Of a stretch of 64,000 nt of DNA, positions 53,285 to 64,000 are shown in pieces (position 1 is the first letter of the stretch; each line of letters starts with the position of its first letter). Under the pieces are notes generated by a model. That model searched no databases. It had not been told where the DNA came from and was given only the letters and a program-made list of their open reading frames with translations. The position numbers and the translations under genes were made by a program. Source of the stretch: Mantamonas sphyraenae (taxonomy: Eukaryota; CRuMs; Mantamonadidae); the NCBI GenBank assembly GCA_026936335.1, contig JAPMXV010000032.1, positions 62,001 through 126,000 on the forward strand, in the 5' to 3' direction.

Positions 53285-56200
53285 TTACGGCAGGGAGCCG
53301 TACTTCTTTTCGATTGTCTTCTTGACAACGTCGCGGTAGGCCGTCTCCATGTCGTGGCACGACACACCGAGCATGACGTGGAGCTTGTGGCAGCACCACC
53401 ACTTGCAAGCCTTGGGGCAGCGGATCTTGACGAGGCGACCGACGTGCTCGTAACCGAAGCCCGAGGGCGTGCGGGTAACCAGATCGGTGTTGTAACGCAC
53501 CTTGCCCTTGATAAACTTGCCCACGGCCTTGATGCCCTTTGCCACCGGCTTGATGACCTTCTTGTGCACCGTCTTGGCCGTCTTCTTGACGAGCTTGACG
53601 GCCTTTGTGGCCGTCTTCTTGACAAACTTGGTGGCCTTGGAGACACCCTTCTTGATGCTCCTGCCAATCTTGCGGAGCTTGCGAGCGCGCACCCACATGT
53701 CGCGCACCTCTTCGCGGTAGTTGTCCTCGTCGGCAATGCAGTGTCCACCCTTGTACTCCGACACGTAGCGACGGGCACAGGGGAACGCCTTGTTGTAGGC
53801 GCTCACGTACTGAGCGTTGGCCACGCGCGGCGAACCAAAGGTGACGACGTTGACACGCGAGAAGCCGAAGCGCTTCTTGACATCCAGGGCGGACACTGTG
53901 GCCAGGCCACCACCCATGGAGTGACCGGTGACGATGAGCGAGTAGCCCAGGTCGGAGTACTCCTCGAGCGCCTTTCGCAGCTGCTCCTTGGTGTGGTCGT
54001 AGTTGCGCTTGTAGCCCTTGTGCAGGGTACCGCAGTTGCTCTGGTAGTCACACTTGGTGCGCGTGATGTGGAAGTTGGTCAGCCAATCCTTGATCGACGT
54101 CTTCTCCGTGCCACGGAACGCGAGGATCGCCAGCTTCTTGCTGTCGGACACGTAGACGGCGGAGTAGAAGCCATGCTTGCTCCAGGTCACCGACTTGACG
54201 TGGCGCCAATCCTTGTAGTTGGGCTCGTTGGGCGTCTTGTAGACGGAAAAGGCCAACGAGGCTGCGTCGGCGTCGTACTTGTCGGTGCACACGTCGGGGC
54301 CCGAAGCCTTTGCGCTGCGGGTCACCTGGGCCTTGATCATGGCCTTGGGCTGGTCCACGCTGGGGATGCGCTTTGTTGCGCCGCCCGTGGGCTTGGACTT
54401 GTCGATGGGCAGCTTCCAGTAACCGGCAGTCTTGGAACCGCTGTGGCTCAGCTCACCCGTGGAGTGCTGGTACTTGGACAGACCAAACGTCTTGGGTGCG
54501 TTGGAGCACTGCACCCAGCGACCGGCCAGGTTGGTGGCAATCGGGCGCAGGTAGGTGACGGGCTTCTTGCTTGAGCCGGGCATCACGAGAATGGCCGGAG
54601 CCATGCCGTTGGCGCCCACGCCGGTGGCCTGGATGATGGGCACGGCGCCGCGCGCGCGGTTGACGTGGTGCGACCAGCGCAGCTTCTGCTGAGGCGTACA
54701 CTTGCCGGCGGCAATGGCAGCGCGCACAGCAGTGCAGCGCAGACCACGCTTGGCCTTGTCCAGGCGAGCCTTGGCCCAGCTGGCGGCACCGATGGCCGAC
54801 AGCGAGGGCAGCAGCTCGTCGTCATCGGCCACGTTGCCCGAGGACTTCTTCTCGGCGTCGACGCGGTCGCAGGCAGCAGCCTCCTGGGCAGCACGCCACT
54901 TGTTGAACTTCTGGTAGTTGAAGGCGCCAGCAGCGGCGAGGGCAGAGCCAGTGAAGATGGCGTTGTTCTCGTCAGACTCGCCGTCCATGACCTCGTCGGC
55001 CTCTTGGACGTCCTGCGGGGTGCAGGTGGCGTCGATGTGCTTGTTCCACTTGGCACGGGCCTGCTTGGAGCAGGTGGTCTTGGCGATGGTGTTCTTGACC
55101 ACCTTGAGGGCACGCTTGCCGCCTGCAATCTTCTTGGTCAGGTTCTTGAACAGGGAGCCGCGGCGACGGCGGCGGAACCACATGTCCGTGTCCTTGACGG
55201 CCTGCGTGGCGTCGTCGCGGTCATCCGCGTCGTTGTCGTCCTGCTCGTCATCCGAGTCGTACTCGTCCTCAACCTGGCGGGCGCAGGAGCGGCTGAGCAG
55301 CACCGAGGAGCGGGCCTTGGAGACGTGCTTGGCCCACTTGCCCTTCTGGGCAACGGAGCAAGCAGCCTTCTTGGCCTTGTTCTTGGCCCAGCTGGCAAAC
55401 TTCTTGTAGCCGGCTGCGCCTGCGGCGGCCAGAGAGGCGCCGCTGAACTTGAACTCGTTGGAGTCCTGCAGCTCGTCGGCCTCCTGCACGTTTGCAGGCG
55501 TGCAGGTGGCTGCGATGTGCTTCTTCCACTTCTGCAGCTGGGCAGCAGTGCACTTGACCTTGGGCACGGCCGCCTTGATCTTGGCGGCGGCCTTCTTGAC
55601 CCTGCTGAACAGGCCACTGAGGCGGAAGAACGTGTTGCCGTTCTCGTCTTCATCGAGATCCTCGACGTTGTGGCCCATGCACTCCTTGGCAACGGCGTCA
55701 ACCTTGGCCTTGCCTGCAGCCACAAACTTCTTGAGACCCATGGCGCCGGCAGCGGCGAGCTTGGAGGCCTTGAACTTGTTGACAATCTTGGGCAGCCTGA
55801 TCCTGAGCTTGAAGCGGCGGAAGAACATCTCCGAGTCCTCGTCCTGGTCGGCCACGTTGGATTCGTCCAGATCGCTGTCCTCCTCTTCGTCCTCCTGGTC
55901 CTCGTCGTCACTCATGACGTCGTCTTCAAAGTCCTCGTCGCCGCGAGCCATGCGTGCAAGGCGCATGTTGCCGTAGGCGGCGCTGCTAAGGGCACCGACA
56001 ATGAGGGTGGGGTTGCCCTCCTCGTCGTCCATGGTGCCCTTTTCGGTGAAACCGTGCTCGTCGGCGCGCTCCTTGGCAGCGAGCTGAGCGTGTGCCTCGT
56101 AGTACTGCTGGGCCTCATCGTCCTCCACGAGGTCCTCGACGTCGTCTGCGTTGGCAGCCTTCTCGGCAGCCTCCAGGCGGTTGAGTTCCTCACGCGTCAG

Positions 56201-57303
56201 GGCAGTGTCCTCGACCATGGGCTCACTGTGGGGATTGTTGGCGGCGGGAGGTGGAGTTTAGCGTGAGCGGGCAAATTTCGGCGACAAGAGGCAACTCCTC
56301 GCGAGGTCGCGTAGCACACAGGGTGGCATGGAGGCAGGTGGCACACGCCGCAGGGACGCAAAGGAGGGCAGGGACGGACGCAGGCGCAACCGCGTATGTG
56401 ATGCGGTGCTCACAAAAGAGAAAAAGGGCGGTGTGGAGAAGAGGGTCTTGGGACCTGGCAAAAAAACATACGTTTCCCACTCCGGGTTGAGCATCACAGT
56501 CTTCTTCCACATGTCCAGGGTGTCCTTGTCGACGCCAAACTCCATGGCCTGTGCACGGGGATGGGTGGTGAGGGTGAGAATGGGCATTGGCACGCGGGAA
56601 CGGGCTGCCAATGTGCGCGAGAGGGGGCGGAAAAAAAAAGCGGGGAGGCAGTTGACGATGCAGGTGGGTGGTTGGCTCCAGGGCCAGGACATAGAGGCCA
56701 ACGAGAGGCGCAGAGGATAGAGTGGGACGGCAGATGCACATGCCGAGGCCAACGATGGCCAGGTGTAGAGGGAGAATGGAGGAGAGGGAGGAGCAGCAAA
56801 GGGGAATTTGTGGGGCGGTGGAAAAAAGCGCAAAGGGGCACGGGAGAGGTGGGACACACACACACAGGAGGTTGTGGGTGTGTCCGGCAGGTGTGGAGCG
56901 ATGGAGAATGGAAACACACCTGGTCGGTACCGTCGACGGTGACCTCTTCGGGCTTGTCCATCTCCTGGAAGTGGGCAAACTCCTCCGAGGCCTCCATGGC
57001 CTTCTTCTCCTCGTCGGTGGGCTCGGCGGCAGCGGCGGCGTTCTCGACTTGCTCGTCCTCGTCCTCGCTGTCGTCAAAGTCCTCGACCTCGTCGTTGGGA
57101 TCAGCTTCGTCGACGTCCATCTCCGCATCCGCGGACAGGTCGTCGCTGGCCAGATCGTTGTCCGAGGCCTCGGAAACGGAGGCCTCAGACTCGAGCTGCG
57201 AGCCAACGTCCAGGGCGTTCTCCATTTCGTCGGAGGACGCGCCTGCAGCGGCCACAGCAAGGGCCAGGCAGATCAGAAAGAGGTATGCTGTCTTCCCAAT
57301 CAT
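53285..57303 (-). CDS. Secreted class 3 lipase-like protein with N-terminal Cys/Trp repeats
   Basis: Exons are 57303-56920, 56548-56472 and 56225-53285; phases agree, 1133 residues. The N-terminus is a signal peptide (MIGKTAYLFLICLALAVAAAG). About 270 acidic residues follow. Then come at least three divergent repeats of roughly 100 residues built on C-x-Q-x-K-W-x-KH-I/V ... CTPxxVQEADE and a GxSLAAAGA segment. Residues 760-1000 form a class 3 (fungal-type) lipase domain: FRGT for the oxyanion region, nucleophile GHSMGGG with Ser near 921, and FGSPRVAN before the acid residue. A Lys-rich, Ala/Val-spaced stretch (VKKTATKAVKLVKK) and a Cys/Trp-rich end follow. The substrate is unknown. The repeat-plus-lipase layout is not one I recognise. 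Confidence 0.85.
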
Positions 57304-57368
57304 GTGTGGTTGATTTGCGTGTCGGTGATTTTGTTGGTGAAGTCGCGCAGGCGCAGGCACCGCGGAAG
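57304..57368. promoter_or_regulatory. Divergent promoter interval, 65 nt
   Basis: This lies between the lipase start (minus) and the proposed cytidylyltransferase ATG (plus). No TATA box is visible. Confidence 0.35.
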
Positions 57369-59009
<1,641 letters not shown>

Positions 59010-59162
59010 ATGACTGGAAGCCCAGACCTGCATCGATTGTGGCGAGTCGACCATTCGGTGTGAGAGAATGAACATGTGAGTGTCATCGTCCACGGCAGCA
59101 GGTGCTGTGCATGTCTTGGGAGGGAATGCCTGCACGGGCCCGCCCAAAACAAAACCCCAAGA

Positions 59163-60333
59163 ATGCACCAACCCCCCAAGCGCGTGGAATCAAAGAATGT
59201 GCTGATTGCAGTGGCTATCACAGCCATTGTGACACTCATGATCAGCCGTCTGACCTGCCCGAGCTGCCACTGCGAGCAGGACCTGACACCGAACCCGAAC
59301 GGTCTGAAAGACGCATCGAAGGATGGCCAGGTGACGGAAAAGACCGGGTTCGGCAAGGCTCTCAACGCGCTGGCACGCCAGGACGACGTGAACCTGTTCC
59401 TGGAGATCGGCACATGGTTTGGAGGTGGAAGCACTCTGCAGATTGCCAAGGGCCTCCGTGCCAGCGGCGAGAAGAAGATGCTGTACACAATGGAGATTTT
59501 CGAGGAGTGCTGGGACTATGCACGCAAGCGCCTGCGTGAGTACCCCGTGCGCTGCATCCTCGGTGGCACCGTCCCTCCCGAAGACTACATGAAACCTGAG
59601 GACATCCCGTCCGACGAGAAGGGCGAACACTATCGGTAAGTGAAACCAGTGAGCCGCAGAGTCGGATGGATGTGCATGTGTGAGCGCATGCGTGGCATGG
59701 AGCCGACGTGTGTGCACACGTTCACTCGTTTACGAGGCCCCTCCCGTGTGCATGTACGATCCGCGGGGGGGCTCATCGTCATGTGTTTGTGTGTGGCACG
59801 CGCTGCACGGGAAGAACACGTGCAGTGTATAGGAGCTGCATGGCCGCACTGGCAACACAAAAGGCAAAAGTGAAAGGACGGGGAAGCGGGAACAAAAGGC
59901 TGCGATTCGCGCGCGAGGCATCCTTTTGCCTTGGACGAGGACGCTTACGCTGAACACACGCCTCACTCGCCGCAGTCTGTACTATGAGCGCGACATCAAG
60001 CTGGCAAAGATGTACGAGCCGATGCTGGAGCCGCTGTGCAAGGCCCACAAGTTTGATGCCGTGCTGATTGACGGCAACGAGTACACCGGCTGGGCCGAGT
60101 TTAAGATTGTGCGCGACGTTTGCAAGCCCAAGTATGTGGCTCTGCACGACGTGGGCACCCTCAAGACGAAGAAGGTGTCTGCGTGGCTGGATAGCCACAA
60201 GAGCGAGTGGAAGCTGCTTGAGGATGGCGACGACGTCGCTGCCAAGTGGGCCATCTATGTCCGCGTCGACAAATCCAAGAGCAGCAAGTCCAAGACCGGC
60301 AAGAAGGCGGTCGCCGAGGATGACGATGAGTAA
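59163..60333 (+). CDS. Membrane-anchored SAM-methyltransferase-like protein
   Basis: Exons are 59163-59635 and 59976-60333, 276 residues; the 340-nt intron is the longest in the window. A short basic leader and one hydrophobic helix (VLIAVAITAIVTLMI) suggest a type II membrane protein. The soluble part looks like a class I Rossmann methyltransferase: LFLEIGTWFGGGSTLQIAKGL in the SAM-loop position and FDAVLIDGNEYTGWAEF as the later acidic strand, followed by KYVALHDVGT. These features are shared by sugar O-methyltransferases and cephalosporin-hydroxylase-like proteins, so the substrate is open. The C-terminus is Lys/Ser-rich and acidic. It is convergent with the JmjC gene (33 nt between stops). 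Confidence 0.75.
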
Positions 60334-60366
60334 TTTGAAAGGCAGCAGCACTGCAGTCAATGAATT

Positions 60367-61722
60367 TCAGTTGTGCATTCCATGGTTGTGGCATGCCATG
60401 CAGTCGAACAGGAAAGACACGAGGCGTCCCGGCTGACCTTGAGCCCGATGGAAGGCCACAATCTCCAGCAGATGGCCCAACCACGTGGCCCGTGTGCTAG
60501 GTCGGAACTTTTTGAAATAAGTTACAATGCGTGGCGCCAACTGTGTGTCTGTGGGCTGCTGGGGCACAGAAGCCGCCCCGCACGGTGGCGTGCCATCTCG
60601 AGGCAACTCACCGGATGCCACGAGAGGCTGGAAGCGAGTACGCAGAACATGCCAAACAAAGTCACATGGCTCATAAAGCTGTGCTGTCGTGGCCATGTGC
60701 TGTGCAGGCGTCATGGCCATGACCGAAGCGATGACCGTGTGCAGAACATGTTGGAGTTGAGGCACGGGAAGCGACACCAAGGCCTCCTGGTGCACAGCGA
60801 GAAGCTGGCCGAGGATGTCGGGCTCGGAGGAACGCGACCACACATTGACACTCATGGAGAGGGAAGATCCAGGGTTGGCGGTGACCTGATGCCACCATCC
60901 GGGAGGTAGGTAGAGCAGGTCGCCAGGTTGCAGCTCAGCCTCCCAGGCCAGGGACAGATGGGAGGTGTTTGAAGGAATGCGTCCAGCGAGTTGAGACTGT
61001 GCGTGGGATGGGTGCAGAAACGGAAACTCGCGCATCAGATCTGTTGCATGCGGCGGAAAGAGCAAGAAGTGCTTCGTGCCGCGGATCTGCGCATACAGGT
61101 TGTGGTAGCCGTCGTAGTGGAACGGCGCCACAACGCCACGGCACCCAAACCACACATTGATGGATGCAGATTGTGGAGACAGCATGAGGTCATCCAGAGG
61201 CAGCACATCAGGCAATAGTTTCGGCGTTGCATCAATATCGCCCGTGTAGTACACGTAGGGGCCACCACCAGGTGAGTTGCACGATTGCAGCAGGTCTTCC
61301 CATGTGCCTTCCACAATCTCGTACCGCTTTCGGTTCTAGATGCACGCGTTCCGCTGTGCAGCGGCTTGCTTTCGTCGTAGTACGGACCGAAAACGGGATC
61401 CACGCCCTTTGTACAAGCCATGCAGCTTGCCTGCATGTTTGCCCACATACTGTGCAGACCAAAGTTTCATTGCAGGCCACGTTTTGACGACAGAACCGCG
61501 CACAATACGCGGCTGGTCGGCGGCAAGGAGTGATTGAACAAAGGGCTCGTCCGCGTGGCGCAGCTGTTGCACAGGCACGGACTGTGGACGTGTGGAGCTG
61601 CCATGCACACTCACAGAGAGGTTTGTGCGCCACAACACAGCAGCAGCCATCGCAGCGGACACGACGAGGAACAACCCCAGACGCCGCATGAGCTGGAGCA
61701 AGGTTTTAGGTTGGGGCAGCAT
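60367..61722 (-). CDS. Membrane-anchored JmjC-domain protein, frame disturbed
   Basis: The ATG at 61722 (or 61689) opens a short leader and a membrane helix (LGLFLVVSAAMAAAVLW). Next come a cupin/JmjC N-region (QPRIVRGSVV, WSAQYVGKHAGKLHG) and the iron-binding core PFHYDGYHNLYAQIRGTKHF with the HxD pair, PPGWWHQV with the distal His, then a helical C-terminus. JmjC enzymes are Fe(II)/2-oxoglutarate oxygenases; an ER or Golgi location is inferred from the anchor. Between 61410 and 61334 the original frame meets a TAG. A neighbouring frame there encodes PVFGPYYDESKPLHS, which looks like the missing part of the domain. Either two compensating 1-nt indels are present, or a 48-nt GT-AG intron (GTACTA...ATCTAG) removes the stop at the cost of that block. 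Confidence 0.72.
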
Positions 61723-62645
61723 GAGTTGGTTTGGTGACACATCATCGTCCTCATCCTCATCATCCTCGTCCGCGTCTCTGTCCACATCTGTGGGCTCTAC
61801 GGCTTCGGTGGATACGGAAGAGGCTGTATGTGCAGAGCAAAGTCTGGCGTGGACCGCAGCTCATCGCCGTGCTCACACCCTCACGCACACACACAGTATG
61901 AAGTGCCAGACGACGACTTTTATACATATCTCATGGGAAGCTGGAAACGCAACCTCGAGTGGCGCGAGTACGGCGGCAGCTTTGGGCATATTCGAACTAG
62001 CAACACAGTGGTGGCAGTATGTTTGGAGTCTTCCGTTCCTGCCTCTCACGCCTGGGTTTCTGACTTGCTGCGTGTTTGTATGTGTGTGTGTTTGTGCCCG
62101 CTGACCGCCTTCCTGCACACATGCTCTTTTGGATGCCCGCAGATTGAAGACTATCAGAAGCTGGACAGTGAACAGGGGGCAAAGTAAGTTCCGCAGGTTC
62201 GCGGGACCCGTGTACCGTACGCTGACTCTGTATGATGCCTGCTCTCGCCCTCTGGTTGTTTCCCTGTGTTTTCCTTCCGTGGGTGTGGGTATGGTTGTGT
62301 GTGGTGCGGTGCAGGTACCTCAAGTGGAGCTTTGGCAAGTCGTTTGAGAAGGGCGAGATGCACTTTGGGTACGTGATGAAGTGTGCGCAGGCCAAGCGCA
62401 GCAGCAAGAAGAGCTCAAGTGCGGAAACATACCTGGAATGGCAGTACTCGGGATCCACATGCCACGGCAAATACCTGCCTCGTTCCAACATAGCAGTGCT
62501 CAACTTCTTCTTGCCAAACTCGGCTGTTGTCGTCACCTACCGCGTCATCAACGCAGACCGCATGGCTGTGTGCATTGTCGAGAGTGACAGTGTCAGCGAG
62601 CCCACCATCCAGTACGGCAATATGTATCGTGTGGCGCGGGAGTAA
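61721..62645 (+). CDS. Small protein of unknown function
   Basis: Exons are 61721-61825, 61897-62016, 62143-62183 and 62315-62645; donors are GTATGT, GTATGT and GTAAGT, phases agree, 198 residues. A Ser-rich leader (MSWFGDTSSS) is followed by YEVPDDDFYTYLMGSWKRNLEW and a second half of alternating beta-strand character (YLKWSFGKSF, YLEWQYSG, VVVTYRVINADRMAVCIVES). The GSW near the start and the strand-rich body recall calycin/lipocalin-like barrels, but this is a guess. Its ATG shares two bases with the start codon of the JmjC gene on the other strand. Confidence 0.72.
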
Positions 62646-62700
62646 CACACAACGGCGCGTCCTTGCCAACAAACAAACACCTTCCCTTGCCTCGGGCGAA

Positions 62701-64000
62701 ATGTCCAGCTCCTCGTCGGGTGATGAGGACAGCAGCGATGCGTTTGTGGCGTGTCAAGTGCACCAGCAACCGCACGTGCGCTACAGGTATGTGCTACGGC
62801 GTCCTTCTTGGTTCTTTCCCGCCACGCAGCACACATTCCACACGCACGTTGGCACACGGAGTTATGGAGGGAAAGCTCACACACACACGGTGCGCACATG
62901 GCTAATAGGCCACGCGGAATGGAGTCATTGGACAAACGCACGTCTGCATGGGTCAAACGACGCGTGGGCGTAGACGACGAGCGCTCCTGGCACCGCCTGC
63001 CACACGGCGTGCGCATGCTCACCTCCATGGGAGCCATCACCCTGTTGGAGCCAACTCGTGAGGGAGGACCTCGCAGCATCGCCTACACAGAGTCCGCGCC
63101 GCTGTTTTGTACCGAGAAGGAGTGGGAGAACGATGTCGCCGACCTTCCGCTCGTTCAAGACGTGCTCACAGGCGACAAGTTTGAACGCAAAGCCCTGGGC
63201 CTCACCTCCCTCGACGACATGCGTGCAGTCACCTTTGAGCTCCTCGAAGAGACCAAGGGCGACATGACTGTTCAGTGCCGTGTCGAGCGTGTGCAAACTG
63301 ACCGCCTGGAGCTTTTCCTCACCGCGCTCCCCGAGGCTCCCGCGTGCTTCCAAAAGGCCTTCACCTTTCAAATCCGCGGCACCTGCCCACAAGAACAGTG
63401 TCTCTCTCCCTACTCCCAATACCGCACCGGAGACACCGTGCGAGCGCGCATTCTGGCCATCCAACACGCCGTCACCACCACCACCACCACTGCCACCACC
63501 AACGACAACGGCAGCGACGCCATGCAGACAGAAGATGACCCACAGGTGCTTTTCAGCATTACAGCAGCGACGTCACACACCTCAGCACGCACTTTCTCCT
63601 CGGCTCAGGACACCCGCGGGTTCAGCGCAAAAACACGCATAGCACACGCCATGCGAACAGGCAGCAATCGGGAGGCATTTCGTGAGCAGCTGGAGGCCCA
63701 TTCAGCTAGCCACACACCCTTCCCCAGCCTCATGTGGCAGACCCGCCTGGGCAACAACGCACCGTTGTCTCTCGTACTGGACCTCACCCAGCGCCTGCAC
63801 AGTGGCACCTACAAGGAGCTGCGCACCCAGCAGAATCTTATGTGGTACACGAAAGAGGTCACCGAGGCGGAGGAGCACATGCAGGACAAGATGTACAAAG
63901 AGGCCGCCGACAAGTTCAAGAGTGCCCTCAGCGTATGGCGTGACACTCCACGCGCATTGCGCGGGCTTGCCCACGCCCATTTGAGCCTCGAGCAGTTTGC
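62701..64000 (+). CDS. TTC14: TTC14-like protein, 3' end outside window
   Basis: Exon 1 is 62701-62786; exon 2 runs from 62909 past the window end (at least 392 residues). A Ser/Asp-rich leader precedes a region with QCLSPYSQYRTGDTVRARILAIQ, like the S1-type RNA-binding segment of TTC14. It is interrupted by a Thr/Asn-rich loop, then resumes with VLFSITAATSH. Following are LGNNAPLSLVLDLTQRLHSGTYKELRTQQNLMWYTKEV and the first TPR helices (MYKEAADKFKSALSVWRDTPRALRGLAHAH). The order S1-like then TPR matches animal TTC14, a nuclear protein of poorly known function. The frame reaches base 64000 without a stop. Confidence 0.78.

Noticed and set aside
54665..56266. Plus-strand frame of about 530 codons opposite the lipase
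   Set aside because: Its Leu/Val/Gly-rich translation is the complement of Lys/Asp/Ala codons in the lipase repeats; no family texture.
61783..61860. Longer acidic N-terminus for the JmjC protein
   Set aside because: That frame has no ATG before an upstream stop. The sequence is the antisense of the Ser-rich first exon of the opposite gene.

Overview
The window is nuclear DNA from a gene-dense, GC-rich unicellular eukaryote. I count 28 protein genes in 64 kb on both strands. Most have a few short GT-AG introns (about 70-340 nt; donors mostly GTAAGT, GTACGT, GTATGT or GTGAGT). The cytoskeletal genes look animal-like or amoeboid: a myosin with a MyTH4-FERM-SH3-MyTH4-FERM tail, a kinesin-5, and ASPM with ASH, CH, IQ and ARM-like parts. 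Gemin2, METTL5, SAE1 and complex I genes also argue for a free-living protist rather than a fungus or plant. I cannot name the lineage from sequence alone. No rRNA, tRNA, transposon or CRISPR array was seen.

Layout. 1-5.5 kb: the 3' end of an unknown gene, a Rab-like GTPase, pyridoxal kinase, and convergent UDP-GlcNAc pyrophosphorylase. 5.6-15.6 kb: a VP39-type 2'-O-methyltransferase, a MYND protein, D-2-hydroxyglutarate dehydrogenase and a large multi-pass membrane protein. 15.6-27.5 kb: a head-to-tail run of SAE1, Gemin2, a membrane-anchored coiled-coil Rab and the myosin, separated by only 12, 24 and 43 nt. 27.5-43.6 kb: a METTL5-PSMD5 fusion, an unknown membrane protein, kinesin-5, glucosidase II beta, an unknown gene, an IWS1-like/UBA protein with a frame break, a complex I subunit, aminopeptidase P and 3-hydroxyacyl-CoA dehydrogenase. 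44-52.4 kb: ASPM, whose IQ array holds three near-identical 624-nt units and one partial copy carrying a frame break. 53.3-64 kb: a secreted class 3 lipase-like protein, phosphoethanolamine cytidylyltransferase, a membrane-anchored methyltransferase-like protein, a JmjC membrane protein, a small unknown gene and a TTC14-like gene running off the end.

The genes are mainly unrelated housekeeping functions; I see no single pathway or defence-like cassette. The notable features are architectural: domain fusions, start codons of divergent genes 24 nt apart or overlapping, coding regions overlapping at 3' ends, micro-exons, probable ATG-only first exons, and single-base frame breaks in three otherwise conserved genes.
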